21,549 nt of DNA from assembly GCA_011371465.1 (NCBI GenBank), contig DRQL01000065.1, positions 1 to 21,549 on the forward strand, read 5' to 3'. Source of the DNA: Gammaproteobacteria bacterium. GTDB lineage: Bacteria > Pseudomonadota > Gammaproteobacteria > DSM-19610. Positions 1 to 6,606 of this stretch are shown in pieces. Both the position numbers and the translations under genes were made by a program. Numbering within the stretch: position 1 is the first letter of the stretch; every line of letters starts with the position of its first letter. A model generated the notes under the pieces. The model saw only the letters and a program-made list of their open reading frames with translations, was not told where the DNA came from and ran no database searches.

Positions 1-156
1 CACCGTCTTTTTGCCTTCGATCACCAGCGTGTGACCCGCATTGTGCCCGCCCTGAAAACGCACCACCGCTGACGCGCGGTCGGTCAGCAGGTCGACAATC
101 TTGCCCTTGCCTTCATCACCCCACTGGGTACCTATTACTACGACGTTCTTGCCCAT
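1..156 (-). CDS. purA: Adenylosuccinate synthetase, 5' end only (PurA)
   Basis: Adenylosuccinate synthetase joins IMP and aspartate with GTP to give adenylosuccinate, the first committed step of AMP synthesis in the cytosol. Only the first 52 codons lie in the window and the gene runs off the left edge. The visible N-terminus starts MGKNVVVIGTQWGDEGKGKI and continues with VDLLTDRASAVVRFQGGHNAGHT. This is the family's GTP-binding glycine-rich loop (GDEGKGK) followed by the NAGHT substrate loop. ATG at 154-156 is preceded by a weak AGGA about 10 nt upstream. The gene lies downstream of hisZ on the same strand, as in Pseudomonas. The identification is secure; the rest of the protein cannot be judged. 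Confidence 0.96.
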   Translation of the reverse strand, partial: MGKNVVVIGTQWGDEGKGKIVDLLTDRASAVVRFQGGHNAGHTLVIEGKKTV

Positions 157-281
157 CCGGAAATCATCCTGTCAACAAGCCCGCAAACCATCCGCATACG
201 AGCGATTACGATACAATTTTTAAATCGCGGGACGCGCCGCTGCCGTGCATTACCCTCTACCGCCGCCAGGCGGGAGAACAC
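157..281 (-). other. hisZ-purA intergenic spacer
   Basis: This 125-nt gap lies between the hisZ stop and the purA start. It holds a small GC hairpin just after hisZ (CCGCC/GGCGG around 260-273) without a T-run, and an AT-rich stretch around 205-225. A purA promoter could sit here, but I see no convincing -35/-10 pair at a sensible distance from the purA ATG, so none is called. Confidence 0.4.
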
Positions 282-1484
282 TCAGCCGGCCGCGTCCGGT
301 GCGATACGTTCCACCACCCACTCCGAACCGTTCCAGCGCAACACCCGGTCACAACCGGTCTCGCTGATGCTGCCGGTCTGTCCCGGCAGCTGCCGGATGA
401 CACGCTCACCCTGTGCGCGCAGGCTTTTCACCTTGTCATCCAGCGCGGCATCATCATCCGCGGGCGCCAGCACGGCCCCCGCGGGTTGTGCCAGCTCGCG
501 GTTTCCGAGCCGCATCAACACCCGCAGATCGGTGCTGAAACCGGTCGCCGGGCGGGCACGGCCGAATACCCGGCCGATCTCGTCGTAACGCCCGCCGCGT
601 GCAATCTCCTGCCCGCGGTCGGCGACAAAAGCGGCGAACACCACCCCGGTCTGGTACTGGTAACCACGCAGTTCCGCCAGGTCAAAATGCAGGGAGGTAT
701 CCGGCAGGCGCCGCTCCGCCAGCCGCGCGATCCCGACCAGGTCTTCCAGCGACGACTGCGCGGCGCTACCACTACCCTGCAACAGCGCCTGTGCCTTGTC
801 GATCACTTCGGCGCCACCGTTCAGGGTCGCCAGGCCGGCCAGCCGCTCGCGCTGTGCCGTCGACAGGTCGAGCGCGGACAAAAACACCTCAATCTCCGGG
901 ATGGCCTTGCGTTGCAGGGCATCGAACAGCAGCCCTTCCTGCTCGCTGTCGAGACCCGCGTCCTGCGCCAGTCCGCGGTAGATGCCCACGTGGCCGAGAT
1001 CCAGGTAGATGTCCTCGATGCCGGTCAATGCCAGGGTGGCCACCATCAGTTCGAGAATCTCGACATCGCTTTGTGCGCCGGCGTGCCCGAACAACTCGGC
1101 ACCCACCTGCATCGGACTGCGCGAACCGTCAAAACCGTCCGGCCGGGTACGCAACACGGTGCCCAGGTAACACAGGCGGCAGGGTGCATCACGTCGTATG
1201 CGGTGGGCATCGATACGGGCGGCCTGGGGCGTCATGTCGGCGCGCAGGCCCAGCAGACGCCCGGACAGCTGGTCGACCAGCTTGAACGTTTGCAGGTCCA
1301 GGTCATGACCGCTGCCGGTCAGCAGCGAGTCCAGGTAATCGATGAAGGGCGGCAGAATCAGTTCGTAGCCCCAGCTGCTGTACAGGTCCAGCAGTTCACG
1401 GCGCAACTGTTCGAGCTGCGCAGCCGGACCGGGCAGCAGCTCTTCAATACCTTCCGGTAACAGCCAGCGATTTTTTCCTGCCAT
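282..1484 (-). CDS. hisZ: ATP phosphoribosyltransferase regulatory subunit HisZ
   Basis: HisZ is a catalytically dead histidyl-tRNA-synthetase paralogue. It pairs with the short form of HisG to make active ATP phosphoribosyltransferase, the first step of histidine synthesis, and carries feedback control. The protein is about 400 aa, as usual for the family. It has the class II synthetase-like fold signature GLRADMTPQAARIDAHR near residues 79-95, and further on YQTGVVFAAF and ARGGRYDEIG, which match HisRS motifs. I chose the ATG at 1484 over the in-frame ATG at 1490 because AGGA sits 6 nt before it, whereas the upstream ATG directly abuts that AGGA. The preceding gene (DUF2065) ends at 1493, so the two are nearly contiguous. 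Its presence implies a short-form HisG elsewhere in the genome. Confidence 0.95.
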   Translation of the reverse strand: MAGKNRWLLPEGIEELLPGPAAQLEQLRRELLDLYSSWGYELILPPFIDYLDSLLTGSGHDLDLQTFKLVDQLSGRLLGLRADMTPQAARIDAHRIRRDAPCRLCYLGTVLRTRPDGFDGSRSPMQVGAELFGHAGAQSDVEILELMVATLALTGIEDIYLDLGHVGIYRGLAQDAGLDSEQEGLLFDALQRKAIPEIEVFLSALDLSTAQRERLAGLATLNGGAEVIDKAQALLQGSGSAAQSSLEDLVGIARLAERRLPDTSLHFDLAELRGYQYQTGVVFAAFVADRGQEIARGGRYDEIGRVFGRARPATGFSTDLRVLMRLGNRELAQPAGAVLAPADDDAALDDKVKSLRAQGERVIRQLPGQTGSISETGCDRVLRWNGSEWVVERIAPDAAG

Positions 1485-1492
1485 CGACATTC

Positions 1493-1678
1493 CTAATGTA
1501 CCAGGTAGAGCAGACCCAGGCCCGCCAGCATGCTGATCAGGCCGGCGATGCGCATACTGCGATCATCCATCTGTGCCATGTTGATCACCATGCGCCGGAC
1601 GGTATCCGGGCTCAGAAACGGCACGATTCCTTCAATAACCAGCACCAGCGCCAGCGCAATCCACAACTCGTTCCACAT
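1493..1678 (-). CDS. DUF2065 (YjeT family) small inner-membrane protein
   Basis: This is a 61-aa protein with two predicted membrane helices (about residues 5-22 and 43-60) separated by a short polar loop containing SPDTVRRMV and DDRSMR. It matches the DUF2065/YjeT family in size, hydrophobic pattern (LALVLVIEG, then P and SP) and position between hflC and hisZ-purA. No biochemical function is established for the family; its constant linkage to hflKC suggests a membrane-protein quality-control or accessory role, which is inference. The ATG at 1676-1678 has only a weak purine-rich region upstream. An intrinsic terminator lies 28 nt before the start, separating it from hflC. hisZ begins just past its stop codon, so the two are probably cotranscribed. 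Confidence 0.88.
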   Translation of the reverse strand: MWNELWIALALVLVIEGIVPFLSPDTVRRMVINMAQMDDRSMRIAGLISMLAGLGLLYLVH

Positions 1679-1706
1679 GCGGTTTTTGCCCTGCCCCCTG
1701 CCTTAC

Positions 1707-1740
1707 AAAAAAAAGCCGGGCGACCACCTGTCGCCCGGGC
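1707..1740 (-). terminator. Intrinsic terminator after hflC
   Basis: Read on the minus strand, the arms 1740-1730 and 1724-1715 form a GC-rich stem of nine continuous pairs plus one more beyond a 1-nt bulge, closed by a small loop. Eight T residues follow (1714-1707). This is a classical Rho-independent terminator, 28 nt downstream of the hflC stop (1768) and 28 nt upstream of the DUF2065 start. Confidence 0.85.
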
Positions 1741-1767
1741 TGGAACTGCACAGCCGCTGATGCCCGG

Positions 1768-2637
1768 CTATTTTCCTGAAGACTCGTTAAAGTACTGGAA
1801 AAATTCACTGTCCGGTTCCAGCAGCAGCATGTTGGCGCCCCCGTCGAAACTTTCCTGGTAGGCCTGCAGGCTGCGGTAGAAGGCATAGAACTCCCTGTCC
1901 TTGCCGTAGGCCGCCGCGTAGATCTCCGCTGCGCGCGCATCACCCTCACCACGCAGCCGCTCGGCATCGCGGTAGGCATTGGCAATAAGCACCTGGCGCT
2001 GGCGATCGGCATCGGCGCGGATTTTCTCCGCGGCCTCCATACCCTGGGAGCGGAATTCCTTGGCGACCCGCGACCGTTCCGCCTGCATGCGACGGTAGAC
2101 GGAGTCACTGACTTCGGACGGCAGGTCCACGCGCTTGACGCGCACGTCAATAATGGAAATACCAATGGCGCTGGCCTGTTCGTTGGCATCGGCTGTCAGT
2201 TCTTTCATCATGGTATCGCGATCACCCGAAACCACTTCATTGACCGTCCGTTTGCTGAACTCGCCGCGCATGGCGTCCTTGATCACCTGTTCCAGGCGCT
2301 GGCGTGCGTTACGTTCGTCACCCAGCACCGCAGTATAAAACCGTTTGACGTCGTGGATACGCCACATCACGAACGAATCCACGATGACGTTCTTCTTTTC
2401 CGCCGTCAGGAAACGCTCGGGTTCCACATCAAGCGTAAGGATACGACCGTCGAACTTGCGGACGTTGTTCACAAACGGGAGCTTGAAATGCAGGCCGGGC
2501 TGCACGTCGGTCTTGACGATCTCACCCAGCCGGAACAGCATGGCCTTTTCCCATTCCGCCACCTGGTACATGGAAAACGAACCGATGACCAGCACCAGCA
2601 GCGCAACCGCCAGCGTAAAACCTTTTGCATTAGCCAT
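1768..2637 (-). CDS. hflC: HflC, SPFH-domain modulator of FtsH protease
   Basis: HflC forms with HflK a large periplasm-facing membrane complex that encloses FtsH and restrains its proteolysis of membrane proteins. The 289-aa protein has an N-terminal membrane anchor at about residues 7-24. An SPFH/band 7 domain follows, with the typical opening VAEWEKAMLFRLGEIVKTDV and then PGLHFKLPFVNNVRKFDGRI. A long charged coiled-coil segment rich in Glu/Arg/Ala (AERSRVAKEFRSQGMEAAEK onward) and the AYGKDREFYAFYRSLQAY region complete the family pattern. Its ATG overlaps the hflK TGA by one base (TGATG), so the partners are translationally coupled. A terminator lies right after the stop codon. Confidence 0.97.
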   Translation of the reverse strand: MANAKGFTLAVALLVLVIGSFSMYQVAEWEKAMLFRLGEIVKTDVQPGLHFKLPFVNNVRKFDGRILTLDVEPERFLTAEKKNVIVDSFVMWRIHDVKRFYTAVLGDERNARQRLEQVIKDAMRGEFSKRTVNEVVSGDRDTMMKELTADANEQASAIGISIIDVRVKRVDLPSEVSDSVYRRMQAERSRVAKEFRSQGMEAAEKIRADADRQRQVLIANAYRDAERLRGEGDARAAEIYAAAYGKDREFYAFYRSLQAYQESFDGGANMLLLEPDSEFFQYFNESSGK

Positions 2638-3830
2638 CAGCGTGTCTCCCGTATTTTACGTACCGGGCGTGCAGGCTGCCCCTTGGCCGGAGCAGCGGAT
2701 TGCACACCCTTGCCCGAACGGCCACCGGAAGACAGGCGTCGTCCCCCGCCTGATTGCTGCATGATCTTGTCAAGCGGCAGGTACATCAGGTTATTGGCGT
2801 TGTCGCTGTCGACGATTACCTTGCCGGTCTTGCCCAGCACCGATTCCATGGTTTCGAGGTACAGGCGCTTGCGGGTCACTTCCGGCGCCTTCCTGTATTC
2901 CTTCAGCAACTGGCTGAAGCGACTGGCTTCACCTTCCGCCTTGGCAATCAGCGATTCCTTGTAGCCTTCCGCTTCCTGCATCTGGCGCGCTGCACCACCG
3001 CGCGCCTTGGGAATGATGTCGTTGGCGTAGGCTTCAGCTTCATTCTTGAAGCGTTCCTTGTCCTCGCGCGCCTTGATGGCATCCGAGAATGAGGCCTGTA
3101 CCTCTTCCGGCGGCTGTGCATCCTGCAGGTTCACGTCGGAAATCAGCAGGCCGGCGTTATAGGAATCCAGTGTCTTCTGCATGATCTCCCGGGTCCTGCC
3201 AACCACCTCTGCACGCCCCTGTTTCAGGACGAAGTCCATTTCACTGGTACCGATCACTTCGCGGATGGCGCTTTCCGCCGCCTGCTTCAGCACTGCATCG
3301 GGATCGCGTGTATTAAACAGGTACTCGCGCGGGTCACTCACCTGGTACTGCACCGCCAGCTGGATGTTGACGATATTTTCATCCTTGGTGAGCATCAATG
3401 CTTCACGCGGCACCGATACCGATGCCTGCCCCGAGTTGCCGGAGCGGTAACCGATTTCCACAAAGCGCCGTTGTTCCACATCGACAATCTTGACCTGGTC
3501 GACAGGATACGGAATACGCCAGTGCGGACCCGGCATGGTCGCTTCGCTGAAGGCACCGAAACGCAGCACCACGCCCTGCTTGCCGGCATCGATAATATAG
3601 ATACCGGAAAACAGCCAGACCACGGCGGCGATACCGAGTATCAGCCCGAAGCCGGCAAAACCGGAACCGCCGCTGCCGCCACCGTCCGTGCGGCGTCTGC
3701 GTCCGCCGAACAGCCCGCCGAGCTTGTCCTGCATTTTGCGCACGACCTCGTCCAGATCCGGGGGACCCTGATCACCGCGCCCTCCCCAGGGATCCTTGTT
3801 GTTACCGCCGCCAGGCTCGTTCCAGGCCAT
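2637..3830 (-). CDS. hflK: HflK, SPFH-domain modulator of FtsH protease
   Basis: HflK is the larger partner of the HflKC complex around FtsH. The 397-aa protein starts MAWNEPGGGNNKDPWG and has the usual cytoplasmic Gly/Pro/Asn-rich N-terminus with DLDEVVRKMQDKLGGLFGG (about residues 25-43). One membrane helix follows at about 58-80, then the SPFH domain (KQGVVLRFGAF, PGPHWRIPYPVD). A coiled coil with alternating Ala/Glu/Lys (REDKERFKNEAEAYANDIIP) lies ahead of a basic, Gly/Ser-rich tail. The start is supported by GGAG 7 nt upstream. It lies 54 nt downstream of hflX and overlaps hflC by one base. Confidence 0.97.
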   Translation of the reverse strand: MAWNEPGGGNNKDPWGGRGDQGPPDLDEVVRKMQDKLGGLFGGRRRRTDGGGSGGSGFAGFGLILGIAAVVWLFSGIYIIDAGKQGVVLRFGAFSEATMPGPHWRIPYPVDQVKIVDVEQRRFVEIGYRSGNSGQASVSVPREALMLTKDENIVNIQLAVQYQVSDPREYLFNTRDPDAVLKQAAESAIREVIGTSEMDFVLKQGRAEVVGRTREIMQKTLDSYNAGLLISDVNLQDAQPPEEVQASFSDAIKAREDKERFKNEAEAYANDIIPKARGGAARQMQEAEGYKESLIAKAEGEASRFSQLLKEYRKAPEVTRKRLYLETMESVLGKTGKVIVDSDNANNLMYLPLDKIMQQSGGGRRLSSGGRSGKGVQSAAPAKGQPARPVRKIRETR

Positions 3831-3884
3831 GTAGTACTCCGCAAGTTAAAAAAGACTGAGTTGAAAAACCCAAGGATGGGAATT

Positions 3885-5204
3885 CTAGGGAGCTTGGGCC
3901 GCGCCCGCAACAGAAACCGGTCCGCGACTGTCGTGCAGGGTGAATTCCTGGCCACTGCGCCGGTACAGCGCCTGCAGCTCACGCCGGCTGATCCGGACCT
4001 CCAGCCAGCAACCCCCGGCATCGTCCGGTATATCCTGCAATATTCTGCCGGTCCGGTAGATGGACGCCCGCAGGCCACCCGCTGCCGCGGGCAACTGCAA
4101 CCATCCCTGCACCTGGTCAGCGAGAAAAAACTCGCCCAGCGCCTGCGCCAGCAGCGGGATGCCCTCACCACTCTCCGCGGAACACCACAGGCGGGTCACC
4201 CTTCCCTGCTCGTCGCGCACGACCCTCGCCGGTTCACTGCTCAGGTCGATCTTGTTGTACACCAGGACCTGCGGCACCTGGTCAGCGCCGATGGCCTCCA
4301 GCACCTCGTTCACCTGTTCCACACGGGTCTGCCGTTCCGGATCGTGGGCATCAATCACGTGCAGCAACAGGTCGGCTTCCCGCGTTTCTTCCAGCGTAGA
4401 ATGGAACGCCGCCACCAGCTCGTGCGGCAGCTTGCGTACAAAGCCCACGGTGTCTGCCAGCACCACCGGTCCGAAACCCGGCAGTTCAAAACGCCGCAGG
4501 GTCGGGTCCAGGGTCGCAAACAGCTGGTCAGCCGCATACACCCCGGCATTGCACAGCCGGTTAAACAGGGTGGATTTCCCGGCGTTGGTGTAGCCGACCA
4601 GCGAGACGGTGGGTACTTCAGCGCGCTCCCGTGCACGGCGCCCCTGGGCGCGCTGACCACGCACCTTCTCCAGCCGTTTGAAAATCTGTTTAATACGCTG
4701 CCCGAGCAGGCGACGGTCGGTTTCCAGCTGGGTTTCACCCGGCCCGCGCAGGCCGATACCACCTTTCTGGCGTTCCAGGTGGGTCCAGCCACGTACCAGG
4801 CGCGTGGACAGGTGCCGTAACTGTGCCAGCTCGACCTGCAGTTTACCCTCGAAGGAGCGCGCGCGCTGGGCAAAGATATCCAGGATCAGACCGGTGCGAT
4901 CCAGCACCCGGGCCTGCAGCAGTTTTTCCAGGTTACGTTCCTGGCTGGGACTGAGTTCGTGATTGAAAATCACCAGCTCGGCCTGCTCGGACGCTACCAG
5001 AGAACGGATTTCCTCCGCCTTGCCGGAACCGACAAAAAGGCGTGCATCGGGTGCATTGCGGCTGGCCGTGACCGTCGCCAGCGGCTCCGCACCCGCGGAA
5101 ACCGCCAGGTCGGAGAACTCGAGCAGGTCTTCGGGTTCGGATTCGCCGGGAAAATCGACGTGGACGAGGATCGCTTTTTCGCCGCTTTGCGGACGTTCAA
5201 ACAT
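3885..5204 (-). CDS. hflX: HflX, ribosome-splitting GTPase
   Basis: HflX is a GTPase that binds the 50S subunit and can split stalled or heat-damaged 70S ribosomes. The 439-aa protein has the N-terminal HflX domain (about 10-195), including the conserved GGIGLRGPGETQLE at 148-161 and a basic helical linker. The G domain follows: P-loop GYTNAGKS at 204-211, DTVGF from 251, NKID at 317-320. A C-terminal domain of about 70 residues ends the protein. The ATG at 5204 gives the expected start MFERPQSGEKAILVHVDF, but its ribosome binding site is poor. A strong GC hairpin lies 14 nt upstream, between hfq and hflX. Family and order (hfq-hflX-hflK-hflC) are classical. Confidence 0.97.
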   Translation of the reverse strand: MFERPQSGEKAILVHVDFPGESEPEDLLEFSDLAVSAGAEPLATVTASRNAPDARLFVGSGKAEEIRSLVASEQAELVIFNHELSPSQERNLEKLLQARVLDRTGLILDIFAQRARSFEGKLQVELAQLRHLSTRLVRGWTHLERQKGGIGLRGPGETQLETDRRLLGQRIKQIFKRLEKVRGQRAQGRRARERAEVPTVSLVGYTNAGKSTLFNRLCNAGVYAADQLFATLDPTLRRFELPGFGPVVLADTVGFVRKLPHELVAAFHSTLEETREADLLLHVIDAHDPERQTRVEQVNEVLEAIGADQVPQVLVYNKIDLSSEPARVVRDEQGRVTRLWCSAESGEGIPLLAQALGEFFLADQVQGWLQLPAAAGGLRASIYRTGRILQDIPDDAGGCWLEVRISRRELQALYRRSGQEFTLHDSRGPVSVAGAAQAP

Positions 5205-5218
5205 ACACGGGATAAGCC

Positions 5219-5243
5219 GGGGCCGGGCCGGTGACCCGGCCCC
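5219..5243 (-). other. GC-rich hairpin between hfq and hflX
   Basis: The arms 5219-5227 (GGGGCCGGG) and 5235-5243 (CCCGGCCCC) are perfectly complementary, with a 7-nt loop. The structure fits inside the 56-nt spacer, after the hfq stop (5261) and 14 nt before the hflX ATG (5204). No T-run follows, so it is not a standard terminator. It could stabilise the hfq 3' end or reduce hflX translation; that role is inference. Confidence 0.6.
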
Positions 5244-5260
5244 GCTTCGATGGATCCGTT

Positions 5261-5515
5261 TCAGGCGTTGCCGGGATCGCCGTTGCTTCCTTCATCACCA
5301 CTCGCAAGGCGGACATTGCGCGCCGGGACCACGGTAGAGATGGCGTGCTTGTACACCATCTGGCTGACGCTGTTTTTCAACAGCACTACGAATTGATCAA
5401 AGGACTCGATCTGGCCTTGTAACTTGATACCATTCACCAGGTAAATGGCGACCGGAATGCGCTCTTTGCGCAGTGCATTCAGGAAAGGTTCCTGTAACGA
5501 TTGTCCTCTGGCCAT
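5261..5515 (-). CDS. hfq: Hfq, RNA chaperone
   Basis: Hfq is a hexameric Sm-like protein that pairs small RNAs with mRNAs and protects RNAs from decay. The 84-aa protein starts MARGQSLQEPFLNALRKERI. Known RNA-contact residues are present: Q8, K31 and F42 (in SFDQFVVLL), and the YKH motif at 55-57 in Sm2. The C-terminal tail after residue 70 is short, as in Pseudomonas rather than E. coli. The start at 5515 is fixed by an excellent AAGGAG 7 nt upstream. Extension to an upstream in-frame ATG at 5548 would add 11 unconserved residues. It sits between miaA and hflX as expected. Confidence 0.98.
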   Translation of the reverse strand: MARGQSLQEPFLNALRKERIPVAIYLVNGIKLQGQIESFDQFVVLLKNSVSQMVYKHAISTVVPARNVRLASGDEGSNGDPGNA

Positions 5516-5615
5516 GTCGTTTCTCCTTCTTTTAGTAACGTGCACCAATGTTATTTTCTCCTGCCCGGGCTGTTTTTTAATTCTTCAGGCCAGTACAAGT
5601 CTGTATTCCATATAC

Positions 5616-5645
5616 ATATTACGGTTAATGCTTCCATGCCGACAA
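5616..5645 (-). promoter_or_regulatory. Possible sigma-70 promoter for hfq
   Basis: In the 143-nt miaA-hfq gap, the minus strand carries TTGTCG (5645-5640), an 18-nt spacer and TAATAT (5621-5616), each matching consensus at four of six bases. The gap is locally AT-rich, and hfq promoters near miaA are known in E. coli. This is only a sequence match and other placements are possible. Confidence 0.25.
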
Positions 5646-5658
5646 AACTATAGCACAT

Positions 5659-6606
5659 TCAACTGGCTGCTGCGCCAGCCCTGTGCACGACCTCGAGTAC
5701 CCCGGCGAGCGGGTCCGGCCCCGGTGCATCGACCCAGTGGCAATCCGGTTCGCTGCGCAGCCAGGTCATCTGGCGCTTGGCATACTGGCGGGTAGCAATC
5801 ACAGCCCGTTCGACCCATTCGTCGGCGGATAGTTTCCCTTCCAGGAATTCCCAGGCCTGGCGGTACCCTACCGCACGCATGGCGGGCAGGTCCGCGTGCA
5901 GGTCCCCGCGCGCGCGCAGCGCCCGGACCTCGTCCAGGAAGCCCTGCGCCAGCATACGCTCGAAGCGTTGCCGGATACGGGCGTGCAGGCCGGCCCGGTC
6001 CGTCGGCGCCAGTATGATTTTTAAAAACCGGTAGCCCGGCGGGGTTTCCCGCCCGGCCGCACAAAGCCGGCTCAACGGGGCACCGGTCAGTTCATAGACC
6101 TCGAGCGCCCGCTGGATGCGCTGCGGGTCGTTGGGATGGATACGTGCCGCCGATGCCGGGTCGCACCCGGCGAGGCGCCGGTGCAACGCTCCCCAGCCCT
6201 GCTCCCGGGCCTGTGCTTCCAGCCGGGCACGCACCCCGGCATCGGCGGCCGGCAGTGCCGACAGGCCTTTTTCCAGGGCGCGGAAATACAGCATGGTTCC
6301 GCCGGTCAACAGGGGGGTATTACCCTGCCCGCAGATCGCAGCCATTTCACGCAGCGCGTCATCGCGAAACTGCGCCGCGGAATAGGTTTCCGCCGGGTCG
6401 AGGATATCGATCAAGCGGTGGGGCGCCACGCGCAGGGTCCCGGCATCCGGTTTGGCCGTGCCGATGTTCATGCCGCGATACACCAGCACGGAATCCACAC
6501 TGATGATTTCCATCGACAGGCGCCGCACCAGTTCGACCGCCACCGCGGTCTTGCCGGAGGCCGTGGGTCCCATTAAAAAAATGGCCAGGGGTTTTTGCAC
6601 AAACAC
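5659..6606 (-). CDS. miaA: MiaA, tRNA dimethylallyltransferase
   Basis: MiaA transfers a dimethylallyl group from DMAPP to A37 of tRNAs that read codons starting with U, giving i6A, the precursor of ms2i6A. The 315-aa protein has the P-loop GPTASGKT at residues 13-20. VDSVLVYRGMNIGTAKPD follows (the usual VDS..(I/V)YRGMDIGTAKP motif, with Asn for the common Asp), then the PHRLID segment. QRIQRALEVYELTG and FLDEVRAL match the tRNA-binding insert, and RQYAKRQMTWLR the C-terminal motif. The start is GTG at 6606, giving MFVQKPLAIFLMGPT, in line with the family. The GTG overlaps the mutL TAG by one base (TAGTG), so translation is probably coupled. Confidence 0.97.
   Translation of the reverse strand: MFVQKPLAIFLMGPTASGKTAVAVELVRRLSMEIISVDSVLVYRGMNIGTAKPDAGTLRVAPHRLIDILDPAETYSAAQFRDDALREMAAICGQGNTPLLTGGTMLYFRALEKGLSALPAADAGVRARLEAQAREQGWGALHRRLAGCDPASAARIHPNDPQRIQRALEVYELTGAPLSRLCAAGRETPPGYRFLKIILAPTDRAGLHARIRQRFERMLAQGFLDEVRALRARGDLHADLPAMRAVGYRQAWEFLEGKLSADEWVERAVIATRQYAKRQMTWLRSEPDCHWVDAPGPDPLAGVLEVVHRAGAAAS

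Noticed and set aside
486..1460. Long plus-strand ORF (324 codons) opposite hisZ
   Set aside because: It is the antisense shadow of hisZ in GC-rich DNA. The translation is rich in Gln/His/Arg with no domain, and hisZ on the other strand is a clear family member.
3869..3880. Small CCCA/TGGG hairpin followed by T residues between hflX and hflK on the minus strand
   Set aside because: The stem is only four base pairs, too weak to call a terminator, and hflX-hflK-hflC are normally cotranscribed; here hflX precedes hflK.
3471..4820. Plus-strand ORF of 449 codons spanning hflK and hflX
   Set aside because: It crosses the start of hflK and most of hflX in antisense, has no recognisable domain and shows low-complexity composition. 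It is a frame shadow.
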